From Williamsia muralis NBRC 105860 (GTDB lineage Bacteria; Actinomycetota; Actinomycetes; Mycobacteriales; Mycobacteriaceae), in contig NZ_BDAP01000004.1 of the NCBI RefSeq assembly GCF_001598915.1, positions 62,001 through 126,000 on the forward strand: 64,000 nucleotides of DNA, written 5' to 3'. Shown in pieces: positions 44,690 to 53,938 of this stretch (positions within the stretch are counted from its first letter, which is position 1; the number at the start of each line of letters is the position of its first letter). Position numbers and translations under genes: made by a program. The notes under the pieces are model-generated. The model had not been told where the DNA came from and did no database searches. It worked only from the letters and a program-made list of their open reading frames with translations.

Positions 44690-46195
44690 TCAGCGCAACG
44701 GAACGGTGAGCACGGCATCGGTACCACCATCGGTTCCGCTGCGCAGCTCCAACGTGCCGGACAGCTCGATCTGCACCAGCGTGTGCACGATCTGCAACCC
44801 CAGGCGATCGGACTTCTGCGGATCGAAGTCCGGCGGCAACCCGATCCCGTTGTCGTGCACCGTGATCACGAGTTCGCGGGTGGTGCGGGAGGTCTCGATC
44901 AAGACCAGGCCCGATTGTTCGGGCGCGAATCCGTGCTCGACCGCATTCTGGATCAGCTCGGTGAGCACCATCACCATCGGCATCGCGAGGTCACTCTTCA
45001 CCACACCGATCTTTCCGACCCGGCGCACGACAACGTCACTGCCACCGGACGCCACATCCGCCATCACCGGGACGAGCTGGTCGATGGCGACGTCGAGATC
45101 GACCTCCTCATCCACGCTGCCCGAGAGCAATTCGTGAACCAGCGCGATCGAGGCAACCCGGCGCACGGCCTCGCCGAGCGCTTGCCGGGCCTCTTCGTTG
45201 GGGGTACGGCGGGCCTGCAGACGCAGCAGTGCCGACACACTTTGTAGGTTGTTCTTCACCCGGTGGTGGATCTCGCGGATGGTCGCGTCTTTACTGATCA
45301 AGGCCAGGTCCCGGCGTTTGACCTCGGTGACGTCGCGCACGAGGATCACGGCGCCGACCAGTTCGCCGCGCGGCCGGAGTGGGACGGCGCGGATCAGCAC
45401 CGTGGCACGGTGCGCGTCCGCCTCGATCCGCATGCCGGCGTGCCCTTCGGCGGCGGCGCGCAACATCGCAGCGGCTTCTTCGGATTCGAACGGATCGGTC
45501 AGCAGTGACACGGTCACATCGGCGAGGTTGTTGCCGCCGAGCTCGGACGTCCACCCCATCCGGTGATACGCGGACAGCGCGTTGGGACTGGCGTACTGCA
45601 CGGCGCAGTGTTCGTCGACGCGGATGAAACCGTCGCCGGCGCGCGGCGTGGACAACCCCCGCGGGTTGCCCTCATTCTGCGGGAACGTGCCTTCAGACAC
45701 CATCTGGCACAAGTCATTTGCGCAGTCCTGGTAGGAGAGCTCGAGCGGTGACGGCAGCCTCGGCTGCGTCAGATTGATGGCCCGGGCGAGCACTCCGACA
45801 ACCGATCCCTCGAACCTGACGGGCACCGCTTCACGCCGGATCGCCACCGATCCCACCCACGTCGGATCTTCTTCACGCAAGATACGGCCACTGACCAGTG
45901 CACCGAACACCTGAGGATTCTCGTCGACGGTGATCGATGTGCCGACCACGTCGGACGGAAAGACGGTGGGCGCCGTGTTGGGACGGCACTGGGCGACACA
46001 GACCATATGGGTGGTGTCGCCGGACGTACCGTCGTCTGAGGTGTCGTGAGTCCGCTGCGAGTGAACCCACATCTGCAGGTCCGCGAACGACAGGTCCGCC
46101 AGCAACTGCCACTCGGCGACCACACGCTGGAGATGGCCACCTGCTGCGCCGGAGAGCTCGGTGTGTTCGGCGAGCAGCTCGGACAGCGTCGACAT
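44690..46195 (-). CDS. pdtaS: Two-component sensor histidine kinase PdtaS
   Basis: This is a 501-residue cytosolic kinase. A GAF-like N-terminal domain (about residues 1-150) is followed by a PAS domain (FIRVDEHCAVQYASPNALSAYHRMG, split around residue 195). Next is the HisKA_2 helix with the phosphorylated histidine in IHHRVKNNLQSVSALLRLQ (about 312) and a HATPase with NAVEHGF, VHDNGIGLPP and GLQIV motifs. PdtaS phosphorylates PdtaR, an ANTAR antiterminator encoded elsewhere, and responds to nitric oxide and copper. No membrane segment is present. The ATG at 46195 is the start, and TB7.3-like follows upstream on the same strand. Confidence 0.95.
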   Translation of the reverse strand: MSTLSELLAEHTELSGAAGGHLQRVVAEWQLLADLSFADLQMWVHSQRTHDTSDDGTSGDTTHMVCVAQCRPNTAPTVFPSDVVGTSITVDENPQVFGALVSGRILREEDPTWVGSVAIRREAVPVRFEGSVVGVLARAINLTQPRLPSPLELSYQDCANDLCQMVSEGTFPQNEGNPRGLSTPRAGDGFIRVDEHCAVQYASPNALSAYHRMGWTSELGGNNLADVTVSLLTDPFESEEAAAMLRAAAEGHAGMRIEADAHRATVLIRAVPLRPRGELVGAVILVRDVTEVKRRDLALISKDATIREIHHRVKNNLQSVSALLRLQARRTPNEEARQALGEAVRRVASIALVHELLSGSVDEEVDLDVAIDQLVPVMADVASGGSDVVVRRVGKIGVVKSDLAMPMVMVLTELIQNAVEHGFAPEQSGLVLIETSRTTRELVITVHDNGIGLPPDFDPQKSDRLGLQIVHTLVQIELSGTLELRSGTDGGTDAVLTVPLR

Positions 46196-46274
46196 CAGGA
46201 CAGACCCCGCTTGTTCAGAGTGCGAGCGGCGCGCACGTCAGTGTTGGTCGACATCACGACCGCGAGATCGGCGG

Positions 46275-46493
46275 TCAGTTGTCGATGACCGCGATGAGGT
46301 GCCCGGCCTGGATCACGTCGCCGACATTGACCTTGACCTCGGTCACCGTGCCCGCCTCTTCGGCGAGTACCGGGATCTCCATCTTCATCGACTCCAAGAG
46401 GACGATGGTGTCACCGGCTTCCACCACCTGACCAGGGGTGACGACCACTTCGAGAACGCTCGCCACAATCTCTGCCACGACCTCTTCTGCCAT
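46275..46493 (-). CDS. Biotinyl/lipoyl attachment domain protein (TB7.3 type)
   Basis: This 72-residue single-domain protein has the biotin attachment motif ESMKMEIPV (Lys near residue 37). It is homologous to Rv3221c (TB7.3) and also to the BCCP domains of carboxylases. A free-standing biotin carrier implies an unknown carboxylase or transferase partner that is not in this window. The stop is 80 nt from the pdtaS start on the same strand, so the two genes may be transcribed together. It diverges from the bL37 gene. Confidence 0.93.
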   Translation of the reverse strand: MAEEVVAEIVASVLEVVVTPGQVVEAGDTIVLLESMKMEIPVLAEEAGTVTEVKVNVGDVIQAGHLIAVIDN

Positions 46494-46608
46494 GCCGTCC
46501 TCCCAAGTTGATGTTCTGCGGTATCAACCTATCGCACGAAGACCGTCCGCGATTCTCGGCGGCGACCCCCTTCGTGTCACAATGGAGCGCTGTCGAAAGG
46601 AGACTGTC

Positions 46609-46683
46609 ATGGGAAAACGTGGACGTAAGAAGCGGGCCCGCAAGAAGAACGCGGCCAACCACGGTAAGCGCCCCAACGCCTGA
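46609..46683 (+). CDS. Ribosomal protein bL37 (actinobacterial)
   Basis: This 24-residue highly basic peptide, MGKRGRKKRARKKNAANHGK plus RPNA, matches bL37, a small protein seen in mycobacterial 50S ribosome structures. A strong GAAAGGAG lies 6 nt before the ATG at 46609. The ANHGKRPNA ending is characteristic. It is easily missed by gene callers because of size. A hairpin (46672-46691) overlaps its stop codon. Confidence 0.9.
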   Translation: MGKRGRKKRARKKNAANHGKRPNA

Positions 46684-46691
46684 GCGTTGGG
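46672..46691 (+). terminator. Hairpin overlapping the bL37 stop
   Basis: CCCAACGC-CTGA-GCGTTGGG places the stop codon in the loop. It could terminate transcription right at the end of the gene, though no T-tract follows. Confidence 0.5.
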
Positions 46692-46722
46692 CGCTTCATC
46701 GAAGAGTGCCCGAAAAAACAAT

Positions 46723-46783
46723 CGATCCACTTATCCGAGGACGATCCGCTTGCACGGCGGACTGTCTTCAGATAAGTGGATCG
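46723..46783. repeat. Two-tier palindrome between bL37 and rshA
   Basis: The outer stem is 13 bp (CGATCCACTTATC/GATAAGTGGATCG), with 4-nt internal loops and an imperfect 10-bp inner stem. It lies between convergent genes and shares its architecture, not its sequence, with 21911-21986 and 57104-57182. Confidence 0.7.
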
Positions 46784-46811
46784 TTTGCTTGCGGGACCGT
46801 GCGTGGAGGAA

Positions 46812-47135
46812 CTACCCGCGGGTCTCGCGGACGATGACCGTCTTGCGGATCTCCAGGGTCAGGCGTTCGCGCAGCCCTTCAGGCGCCTGATCCCCACCGC
46901 ATTTGCGGCTCACCAGACTCTTGAGCTGCTTCTCGATCCCGTAGTGCTCGAGGCATGGCGCGCACGAATCGATGTGCGTCTGCAGCCGCGCCCGCGCGTT
47001 CTGGTCGCACTCGTTGTCGAGCAGCAGCCAGACATCGGCGATCACCGCCGAACAGTCGAGCCGGTCGTTTTCGTCGATGGCCTCGTCGGCACGCGCGTCG
47101 TGTCCCACTCCATCGCCTGCATTCCCGGTACTCAT
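46812..47135 (-). CDS. rshA: Zinc-containing anti-sigma factor RshA
   Basis: This 107-residue protein has the ZAS motif HxxxCxxC in [14 protein letters not shown] (about residues 53-66) and an upstream histidine or cysteine in the D-C-SAV and DNECDQN helices. RshA binds SigH under reducing conditions and releases it on oxidation. The start ATG overlaps the sigH stop by 4 nt (ATGA), coupling their synthesis. The C-terminal tail after LVSRKCGG is helical and basic. The arrangement is identical to the sigH-rshA pair of mycobacteria. Confidence 0.94.
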   Translation of the reverse strand: MSTGNAGDGVGHDARADEAIDENDRLDCSAVIADVWLLLDNECDQNARARLQTHIDSCAPCLEHYGIEKQLKSLVSRKCGGDQAPEGLRERLTLEIRKTVIVRETRG

Positions 47136-47866
47136 CCGGCAACCTCCTGTTCGTGACCCTTGCGGCCACCGGCCGATCGGCCACCAGTTCCTCTGTTGAA
47201 TCCTCGCTCGCGAGCGACGTCGCCGAGCAGGTCGCGCAATTGCTTACGACCCCGGTGCAATCGCGACATCACGGTCCCGATCGGGGTGTCCATGATCTCG
47301 GCGATCTCCTTGTAGGGCAGGCCTTCGACGTCCGCGTAGTACACGGCCATCCGGAAATCCTCGGGCAGCTCCTGCAGAGCTGCCTTGATGTCGTCGTCCG
47401 GGAGGGCGTCCAGCGCCTCGATCTCGGCCGACCGCAGACCTGCCGACGTGTGCTCGGCGGTGGCCGCCAGCTGCCAGTCGGTGATCTCGTCGGTCGGGTA
47501 CTGCGCGGGCTGTCGCTGCTTCTTGCGATAGCCGTTGATGTACGTGTTGGTGAGAATCCGGTACAGCCACGCCTTCAGGTTGGTCCCGGCACGGAACGAC
47601 TTGAAGGCGGTGAACGCCTTCACATACGTTTCCTGCACCAGATCTTCGGCATCGGCCGGATTACGGGTCATCCGCAGCGCGGCCCCGTACATCTGATCGA
47701 GCAACGGCAGAGCGTCGCGCTCGAATCGCGCATACTGCTCTTCCGGGGTCTCTGGGTGCTCTTCCGGTGTTTCGGCTTCGGTCACGACAATCCCTTCGAG
47801 ACCTGCGGGAAAATCAGGTCTGTCGAGCAAGCCTACCGACCCGGTATCTGCTGAGTTGCTGTGCAC
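47132..47866 (-). CDS. sigH: ECF sigma factor SigH
   Basis: This is a 244-residue ECF sigma factor. Region 2 contains [25 protein letters not shown] (in two parts, residues 55-79) and [17 protein letters not shown]. Region 4 contains [17 protein letters not shown] and [24 protein letters not shown]. SigH directs the disulphide and heat stress regulon (thioredoxins, mycoredoxin, sulfur mobilisation). The GTG at 47866 follows AAGGAGG by 6 nt. An autoregulatory SigH-type promoter is 23 nt upstream. It is followed by rshA with a 4-nt overlap. Confidence 0.96.
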   Translation of the reverse strand: MHSNSADTGSVGLLDRPDFPAGLEGIVVTEAETPEEHPETPEEQYARFERDALPLLDQMYGAALRMTRNPADAEDLVQETYVKAFTAFKSFRAGTNLKAWLYRILTNTYINGYRKKQRQPAQYPTDEITDWQLAATAEHTSAGLRSAEIEALDALPDDDIKAALQELPEDFRMAVYYADVEGLPYKEIAEIMDTPIGTVMSRLHRGRKQLRDLLGDVARERGFNRGTGGRSAGGRKGHEQEVAG

Positions 47867-47888
47867 ACCACACCTCCTTCGCAGTAAA

Positions 47889-47915
47889 GAACACCATCAC
47901 CGCGCACCTTGTTCC
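47889..47915 (-). promoter_or_regulatory. SigH autoregulatory promoter
   Basis: On the minus strand GGAACA (47910-47915), a 17-nt spacer and GTTC (47889-47892) match the SigH consensus. It lies 23-49 nt before the sigH GTG. Confidence 0.75.
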
Positions 47916-48030
47916 GGAAGACGTCAGGTTTCGCCCACCCTGGGCTTTATCAGTGGCTCTCGGGGCACTCTCGTCACGACAACGGGGTGGCCGGACCGAA
48001 CACCCATCTCGGGCAGGACAATGGATCCCC

Positions 48031-48513
48031 ATGGCAGCGACTTCGGCATTGCTGGCCCTGCAGACCGCAGGCATCGACCACCGCGTTCACAAATATTCGG
48101 CGAGTTCGGACGGGGCCTGGGGTCCTGAGGCCGTCACGTTCATGACCGACGCGGTGGGCGCCGAACCCGACCAGATATTCAAGACGCTGGTGTTCGATGT
48201 GGCCGGCACGCTGGCCGTGGCGGTCATCCCCGTTCCCACGCGGCTCTCGCTCAAGGCCGCCGCTGCCGCCTTGGGGCTGGGCGGCAAAGCAGCGATGGCC
48301 GAGCCGAAGGACGTCATGCGGGTCACCGGCTACGTCCTGGGCGGGGTGTCACCGATCGGTCAGCGCAGGCCGCTGCCCACCGTCGTCGACGAGACTGCCG
48401 AGCTGTGGCCCGTGGTGTTCTGCAGTGGGGGCAAACGCGGCCTCGAGATCGAGCTGTCCCCCGCCGACCTGATCGCCGTCACCGACGCCGTCGTCGCAGA
48501 CATCACTTCCTGA
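48031..48513 (+). CDS. YbaK/EbsC-type Cys-tRNA(Pro)/prolyl-tRNA editing deacylase
   Basis: This 160-residue YbaK-fold protein carries IFKTLVFDVAG with the conserved lysine, LSLKAAAAALGLGGKAAMAEP and the GYVLGGVSPIG signature near residue 105. YbaK hydrolyses mischarged Cys-tRNA(Pro). The start is the ATG at 48031; upstream in-frame residues from 47767 overlap the sigH control region. It is divergent from sigH, with the promoters close together. Confidence 0.88.
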   Translation: MAATSALLALQTAGIDHRVHKYSASSDGAWGPEAVTFMTDAVGAEPDQIFKTLVFDVAGTLAVAVIPVPTRLSLKAAAAALGLGGKAAMAEPKDVMRVTGYVLGGVSPIGQRRPLPTVVDETAELWPVVFCSGGKRGLEIELSPADLIAVTDAVVADITS

Positions 48514-48560
48514 AGGCGCCGGGACTGCCGAAGCGCCGAGGAACCGTGCTGCGCCGACCC

Positions 48561-49328
48561 TCAGAGCGGCTGGATCAGATCCGCGCGATTGTTGCGGACG
48601 TTGTTCACGTCGGTGGACACCCGGTACGGCACTAGATGCGGCTCGGGCAGGGCCGCCAGCAGGTCTCGGGCCACATCGACCTTGCCGCTCGAGCAATCCA
48701 GCCAGTCGTCGCGCATGTCCGGGGTCACGATGACCGGCGTGCGGTCGTGGATGTGGCCCAGCGCATCCGCCGCGGGACGGGTGATCACCGTGGTGGTCCA
48801 CAACCAGCGGTCCGGATCATCCTTGGCCTTGCCCGGGTCGGGCCACAGTTCGTAGAGACCCGCGAAACCGAGGATGGGGGTGTCGGGGTCGTGCATGAAG
48901 AACGGCAGCTTCTTGCCGTCCTCCCCCTTGGTCCACTCGAAGAAGCCGGCCGCCGGCAAGATGCAACGGCGTTTCGCGGCGGCCCGTTTGAACGAGGGCT
49001 TCTCGGTCAGCGTCTCCGATCGCGCGTTGATCATCCGATTGCCGATGGACGGGTCCTTGGCCCAACTCGGCACCAGTCCCCAGCGCAGTGCCCGCAACTG
49101 CCGCTGCACGGCAGGCTCGCCATCGGTGACATGGACCGACTCCGACCGTCGGAGCGACTGGTCGGACTCAGATCGCTCGGCCCGTTCGAGAACGGTCGGG
49201 ACCGTCGTCGTCGGGGCCACGTTGTAGGACGGATTGTCGAGTTTGGCCGCGTCCTCGGCGGCCAGAGCAGCGTCGAATGCGGCAACCAGATCTGATGTAC
49301 TCGCCGTCGTGGCGTATCGCCCACACAT
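48561..49328 (-). CDS. SRAP-domain DNA-protein crosslink protein (YedK/HMCES type)
   Basis: This is a 255-residue SRAP protein. The catalytic cysteine is Cys2 of MCGRYATT, so the start must be the ATG at 49328. Other conserved elements are SYNVAPTTTVP, LRWGLVPSWAKD, INARSETLTEKPSF, RRCILPAAGFFEW and a histidine in GHIHDRTPVIV. SRAP proteins form a thiazolidine crosslink with abasic sites in single-stranded DNA. Residues about 52-75 (RSESDQSLRRSESVH) look like an insert relative to homologues. A GATAAT -10 element lies 7 nt upstream of the ATG. Confidence 0.94.
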   Translation of the reverse strand: MCGRYATTASTSDLVAAFDAALAAEDAAKLDNPSYNVAPTTTVPTVLERAERSESDQSLRRSESVHVTDGEPAVQRQLRALRWGLVPSWAKDPSIGNRMINARSETLTEKPSFKRAAAKRRCILPAAGFFEWTKGEDGKKLPFFMHDPDTPILGFAGLYELWPDPGKAKDDPDRWLWTTTVITRPAADALGHIHDRTPVIVTPDMRDDWLDCSSGKVDVARDLLAALPEPHLVPYRVSTDVNNVRNNRADLIQPL

Positions 49329-49335
49329 GCGGCCC

Positions 49336-49341
49336 ATTATC
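49336..49341 (-). promoter_or_regulatory. Leaderless-type -10 of the SRAP gene
   Basis: GATAAT on the minus strand is 7 nt from the ATG at 49328. This agrees with the catalytic-cysteine-defined start. Confidence 0.5.
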
Positions 49342-49393
49342 CCCCAGCGCGAGCGCCGACCGCGGCACTGACGCATGTCCCGGTACGGGCGCA

Positions 49394-49432
49394 CAAAAAC
49401 ACCAGCGCCCCCTCGACAGGTCGAGAGGGCGC
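49394..49432 (-). terminator. Rho-independent terminator of the lipoprotein gene
   Basis: On the minus strand a 13-bp GC-rich stem (GCGCCCTCTCGAC with one mismatch) is followed by TGGTGTTTTTG. It begins 14 nt after the lipoprotein stop. This is the clearest intrinsic terminator in the window. Confidence 0.8.
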
Positions 49433-49446
49433 CGGTTCGGTCGGTA

Positions 49447-50196
49447 TCAGGCGTTGGCCGCGTCCTGGACGATGGCGATCTGCTTGTTGAGGAGGTCCAC
49501 CACTGCCGCCTCGTCGGCGCTGCCCCAACTGCCGGCGTCCTCTCCGATGAGCGTCACGTCGACGCTCACGGTGACGCCGTCGACGTAGGCCCCGGTTGAC
49601 CGGATGGTCAGCGGCAAGGCGTCGGCACCCACGGTTGCGGTGCCGGTGCTCACGACGGTCTTTGCCGGGACGGTGGTGCCCTGAGGGTCTTCGAGCGAGT
49701 TCTCCATCTCGGCGACCAACTGCGAACCATCCGGGAGGTCGTCGCGCATGGTCATCGCAGGACAGGACGCGATGTCGTTCTCGAGCTCCTCGAAGGAACC
49801 GTCCTGCCCGAGGATGACCTGGGTTTCGATGGTGCTGCCGTCCTCGAGGTCGTACTTGACCTTCGCCCGGTCGAATTGCTTGCTGGCGTCGGTCTCATCG
49901 GCGATGTTCGCGCAGCCCGTCGGCGTGACCTCGGGATCGGACTCGTTGTCGGCTTCGATCGCGGCTTTGTCCATGACCACATACGTCCCGCCGCCAGGGA
50001 ACTCCGACTCGGGGAGCATCAGGTCTTCGGCACGGGCGTCGAGTTCGGCGGCCGTGGGCTCCGAACTCGAGGACGTTTGCGCGCTCGCGGACGGATCCGC
50101 ACTGTCCGACGAATCGTCGGAGCACGCCGAGAGGGTCAAAACGGCTGCGGCACATAGTGCGACGAGCGCGGCGGGGCGAGTTGGGCGAAGGTTCAT
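49447..50196 (-). CDS. Secreted lipoprotein of unknown function
   Basis: This 249-residue protein has a signal peptide (PAALVALCAAAVLTLSAC) with a lipobox LSAC at the end. Cys25 should be lipidated. A Ser/Asp/Ala-rich linker (to about residue 50) is followed by a soluble domain with two further cysteines (PTGCANIAD and IASCPAM) that may pair. The layout resembles DUF5642-like mycobacterial lipoproteins, but no motif assigns a function. The ATG at 50196 starts directly with the signal. It is divergent from aroA and followed by a strong terminator. Confidence 0.8.
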   Translation of the reverse strand: MNLRPTRPAALVALCAAAVLTLSACSDDSSDSADPSASAQTSSSSEPTAAELDARAEDLMLPESEFPGGGTYVVMDKAAIEADNESDPEVTPTGCANIADETDASKQFDRAKVKYDLEDGSTIETQVILGQDGSFEELENDIASCPAMTMRDDLPDGSQLVAEMENSLEDPQGTTVPAKTVVSTGTATVGADALPLTIRSTGAYVDGVTVSVDVTLIGEDAGSWGSADEAAVVDLLNKQIAIVQDAANA

Positions 50197-50329
50197 GGAA
50201 AGAACATAGCGGGCAAACGGCCACAAATTCCCGTCTTGTCAGCTATTCGGCAGACCACCCTCGCCCGACGGCGCCCCGAGGCCGCCTCGGACCATCGGAC
50301 CTGCTGCGAAGGCATGAAAGACTGTCTGG

Positions 50330-51592
50330 GTGAATGCATGGAACGCCCCCCACGCTCCCGCGCCCGTCGACGCCGTTGTCAGCCTCCCCGGCAGCAAGTC
50401 GATCACCAACCGGGCACTGGTGCTGGCGGCGCAGGCCGACGGTCCGTCGACACTGACCGGCACACTCCGCAGCCGTGACAGCGACCTGATGCTCGACGCG
50501 CTGGCCGAGCTCGGTGTCGGGGTCGACGTCGATCCCGACGATCCCGCCACCGTCACCATCACCCCCGCACCCATGCACAGCGGAAAGGTCGATTGTGGGT
50601 TGGCCGGCACGGTCATGCGGTTTGTTCCTCCACTGGCTGCCCAGGCGGACGGCGTCGTGGAGTTCGACGGTGACGCACAGGCCCGCAGCCGGCCGCTGCA
50701 CACCATCCTCGGGGCACTACGCGACATCGGTGTCCAGGTCGCGGGCGATTCCCTCCCGTTCACCATCACCGGGACCGGTTCGGTCCGCGGGGGCGAGGTG
50801 ACCATCGACGCCTCGGCCTCATCGCAGTTCGTCTCGGGCCTGCTGCTCAGTGCGGCCCGCTTCGACAACGGGCTCACGATCCTCCACGTCGGTGACCCCG
50901 TCCCGTCGACCCCCCACATCACGATGACGATCGACATGCTGACCACAGCCGGTGTCGCGGTGGACGTCTCGACCGCGAACCGTTGGCAGGTGGCGCCGGG
51001 CACGGTCCGCGCCGTCGATTGGCAGATCGAGCCCGACCTGTCGAACGCCGCGGCCTTCCTTGCCGCCGCCGCAGCCACCGGCGGCACGATCTCGGTTCCC
51101 CGGTGGCCGGTGACGACCACCCAGCCAGGAGCGGTGATCGTCCAGATCCTCGAGGCGATGGGGTGCCGCGGCCAGAACGCGGACGGCGTTCTCTCGATCA
51201 CCGGACCCACTGCGCTGCAAGGTATCTCGTGGGACATGAGCGCCGTCGGTGAACTGACCCCGACCGTCGCCGCACTGTGCGCACTCGCGGAAGGACCTTC
51301 GACACTCTCCGGCATCGCCCATCTGCGGGGCCACGAGACCGACCGCCTCGCGGCGTTGACCGCCGAGATCAACCGGCTGGGTGGGCGGTGCAGCGAAACC
51401 CCTGACGGTCTTGTCATCGAGCCCAGAACCCTGCACGGCGGGACCTGGCGTGCGTACGCCGATCACCGGATGGCCACCGCAGGCGCTCTTGTCGGCCTGG
51501 TCACCGAGGGCGTCTCGGTGGACGACATCGGCACCACCGCCAAGACACTCCCCGACTTCCCAGCGATGTGGGCGAGGATGATCAACGCTTGA
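50330..51592 (+). CDS. aroA: 3-phosphoshikimate 1-carboxyvinyltransferase (EPSP synthase)
   Basis: This 420-residue enzyme is the sixth step of the shikimate pathway (shikimate-3-phosphate plus PEP). The N-terminal signature [19 protein letters not shown] has the usual lysine and arginine. Other conserved segments are [14 protein letters not shown]-like ([15 protein letters not shown]), [22 protein letters not shown] near the C-terminus and [16 protein letters not shown]. The start GTG (50330) lies directly before the domain. It overlaps rsgA by 4 nt. The divergent lipoprotein gene has no obvious link. Confidence 0.95.
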   Translation: MNAWNAPHAPAPVDAVVSLPGSKSITNRALVLAAQADGPSTLTGTLRSRDSDLMLDALAELGVGVDVDPDDPATVTITPAPMHSGKVDCGLAGTVMRFVPPLAAQADGVVEFDGDAQARSRPLHTILGALRDIGVQVAGDSLPFTITGTGSVRGGEVTIDASASSQFVSGLLLSAARFDNGLTILHVGDPVPSTPHITMTIDMLTTAGVAVDVSTANRWQVAPGTVRAVDWQIEPDLSNAAAFLAAAAATGGTISVPRWPVTTTQPGAVIVQILEAMGCRGQNADGVLSITGPTALQGISWDMSAVGELTPTVAALCALAEGPSTLSGIAHLRGHETDRLAALTAEINRLGGRCSETPDGLVIEPRTLHGGTWRAYADHRMATAGALVGLVTEGVSVDDIGTTAKTLPDFPAMWARMINA

Positions 51593-52581
51593 GCAAGCGG
51601 CAGTACGACGAGACCGATGTCCGGGTACGCCCGGGCCGGGGCACTCGGCCACGCACCAAAACCCGTCCGACACATGAAGATGCCGAGACGGCCATGGTGG
51701 TCTCCGTCGATCGCGGACGGTGGGGATGCGTACTCGCCGACGACCCCGACACCAGAGTCGTCTGCATGCGCGCCCGCGAACTCGGCCGTACCCCCATCGT
51801 GGTCGGTGACGACGTCTCGGTGGTGGGCGACCTGTCCGGCAAAGCGGACACCCTGGCACGCATCGTCCGGGTGGCGCCGCGACGAACTGTGCTGCGGCGC
51901 ACGGCCGACGACACCGATCCGTACGAGCGCATCGTGGTGGCCAACGCCGAGCAACTGCTGATCGTCACCGCCCTCGCCGACCCACCGCCACGCACCGGAT
52001 TCGTCGAACGAGCCTTGGCCGCAGCCTATGTCGGCGGCCTCACCCCGGTACTGTGCCTGACCAAAGGGGACCTGGCCGACCCCGAATCCTTTCGGGCGGC
52101 GTTCGCCGACCTCGACCTGCCGGTTCTGATCGCCGGGCGGGACGATCCCATCGAACCCGCGCAGGAACTGTTGCAGGGCAAGCTGACCGCCTTGATCGGG
52201 CACAGCGGCGTCGGCAAATCCACGCTCGTGAACAGACTCGTTCCCGACGCATACCGCGCAACCGCGGTGGTGTCAGGTGTGGGCAAGGGCCGGCACACCT
52301 CGACACAGTCGGTGGTGCTGCCGTTGCCCGGCGGCGGATGGGTGGTCGACACACCCGGCATCCGCTCGTTCGGGCTCGCCCACATCGGCCCGGAGGACGT
52401 CATCAAGGCCTTCGACGACCTGGCCGTCGCGATCGAGGCCTGTCCCCGTGGTTGTACACACCTCGGTCCGCCCGCGGACCCCGAATGCGCTCTGGACGCG
52501 CTCGAGGGCCAGCATCACCTCCGCGCCATGGCTGTGCGCGAACTACTGGCCGCGCTGAGCGTGGCCAACCACTGGGACTAG
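51589..52581 (+). CDS. rsgA: Ribosome small subunit-dependent GTPase RsgA
   Basis: This is a 330-residue circularly permuted GTPase. The OB-fold is followed by G4 (CLTKGD), then G1 ([13 protein letters not shown]) and G3 ([11 protein letters not shown]). The zinc-binding end is [16 protein letters not shown]. RsgA assists late 30S maturation. The start is probably the TTG at 51589, overlapping the aroA stop (TTGA), so translation is coupled; a GTG at 51568 is possible. The stop codon shares the palindrome CTAG with the stop of the convergent desA3. Confidence 0.94.
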   Translation: MSKRQYDETDVRVRPGRGTRPRTKTRPTHEDAETAMVVSVDRGRWGCVLADDPDTRVVCMRARELGRTPIVVGDDVSVVGDLSGKADTLARIVRVAPRRTVLRRTADDTDPYERIVVANAEQLLIVTALADPPPRTGFVERALAAAYVGGLTPVLCLTKGDLADPESFRAAFADLDLPVLIAGRDDPIEPAQELLQGKLTALIGHSGVGKSTLVNRLVPDAYRATAVVSGVGKGRHTSTQSVVLPLPGGGWVVDTPGIRSFGLAHIGPEDVIKAFDDLAVAIEACPRGCTHLGPPADPECALDALEGQHHLRAMAVRELLAALSVANHWD

Positions 52582-53831
52582 GCGCGCAACTGCTTTGCGC
52601 GGGCCCTGCGCCGTGAACGCGCCTCGGCGAGAGCGGTTTTGAGGCCCTCCCGCTTGTCGGCGGCGAGCCGGCGGCCACTGACCGCAGCGGCGCCACGCAG
52701 GCCGGCGAACTTCTTCTCCGAGGCGGTTTCCGGCGCATCGTCGGCGGTGTCGACGAGCAGACCGTCGGGCAGTGCCAGCTTGCAGATGGTCCGGAACGTC
52801 AACCAGTACTGATTCGGCAACGACCCCGTGGTGTACGGCAGGTCGTATTTCTCGCACAGCTCGCGGATCCGGACACCGATCTCGGCGTAGCGATTCGACG
52901 GCAGATCAGGAAAGAGGTGGTGTTCGATCTGGTAGCAGAGGTTGCCGCTCATGAACGCCATCGCCGGGCCGGCATTGAAATTGGCGGTGCCGAGCATCTG
53001 CCGCAGGTACCACTGGCCGTGCGTCTCGTCGATCAGCGTTTCCTCGTTGAACTTCTCGGCACCATCGGGGAAGTGACCACAGAAGATGACGAGGTACGCC
53101 CAGAAGTTACGAACCAGGTTGGCCGTCAGATTGGCGGTGAGGGTACGACGAGCAGCCTTGCCCGACAACAGCGGGAAGATCACATAGTCCTTGGCCAGCT
53201 GCTTGGCGACCTTCTTCGAGAAGTCCTTGATCTGCGGGACCGCAATCTCTTTCGGCTTGTTTCCCGCCAGGTACTCGCGGATCTCCAAGTCGTGCAGACC
53301 GATTCCCCACTCGAAGGTGGCCGCGAGGAACAGGTTGATGAACGGTTGGGGCAGGTGCTTCCACTGCCACGGTTCGTCACGCGTCACCCGCAGCACCCGG
53401 TAGCCCACGTCGTGATCCATGCCGACCACGTTCGTGTACTTGTGATGGATGTAGTTGTGCGAGTGCTTCCAGTGGGTCGAAGCGCACACCATGTCCCACT
53501 CCCACGACGTGGAGTGCACCTCCGGGTCGTTCATCCAATCCCATTGGCCGTGCATGACATTGTGGCCGAGTTCCATGTTCTCGATGATCTTGGCGACCGA
53601 GAGCATGGCCGTTCCGCCGAGCCACAGCAGCCGGTTGCGGCTTCCCAGCAGTGTCAGCCGACCGCCGACCTCCAGGAATCGCTGTGCGGCGATGGTGCGC
53701 CGCAGATACTTGGCATCGCGCTCGCCGCGGTCGGATTCGATCTCGCGTCGCAGTGCATCGAGCTCGTTGCCGAGGGCCTCGACGTCGGCTTCGGTCAGAT
53801 GCGCATACGCGTTGATGTCAGTGATTGCCAT
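52578..53831 (-). CDS. desA3: Stearoyl-CoA delta-9 desaturase DesA3
   Basis: This is a 417-residue membrane di-iron desaturase. The three histidine boxes are ELGHNVMHGQWDWM, THWKHSHNYIHHKYTN and NLCYQIEHHLFPDLPSN. Two to four hydrophobic segments lie between. DesA3 makes oleoyl-CoA and uses the NADPH oxidoreductase encoded here at 57198-58319. It starts at ATG 53831 (IADINAY-like MAITDIN). Long identical stretches show that it and the next gene are a tandem duplication. A hairpin separates them. Its stop overlaps the rsgA stop. Confidence 0.93.
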   Translation of the reverse strand: MAITDINAYAHLTEADVEALGNELDALRREIESDRGERDAKYLRRTIAAQRFLEVGGRLTLLGSRNRLLWLGGTAMLSVAKIIENMELGHNVMHGQWDWMNDPEVHSTSWEWDMVCASTHWKHSHNYIHHKYTNVVGMDHDVGYRVLRVTRDEPWQWKHLPQPFINLFLAATFEWGIGLHDLEIREYLAGNKPKEIAVPQIKDFSKKVAKQLAKDYVIFPLLSGKAARRTLTANLTANLVRNFWAYLVIFCGHFPDGAEKFNEETLIDETHGQWYLRQMLGTANFNAGPAMAFMSGNLCYQIEHHLFPDLPSNRYAEIGVRIRELCEKYDLPYTTGSLPNQYWLTFRTICKLALPDGLLVDTADDAPETASEKKFAGLRGAAAVSGRRLAADKREGLKTALAEARSRRRARAKQLRA

Positions 53832-53873
53832 CGCGCCTTGTAACTCCTTGTCGGCGTTGTCCACCGGATGAAG

Positions 53874-53913
53874 CCGGCGTGGACTGGTGGTGTTCCACCA
53901 TTGTCCACGCCGG
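53874..53913. terminator. Hairpin between the two desaturase genes
   Basis: An 11-bp stem CCGGCGTGGAC/GTCCACGCCGG continues with a 6-bp TGGTGG/CCACCA stem and a TGTT loop. It follows the first desaturase stop and may attenuate readthrough into desA3. No T-tract is present. Confidence 0.6.
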
Positions 53914-53938
53914 GGTTGTCGGGGGCGACCCGGTACGT

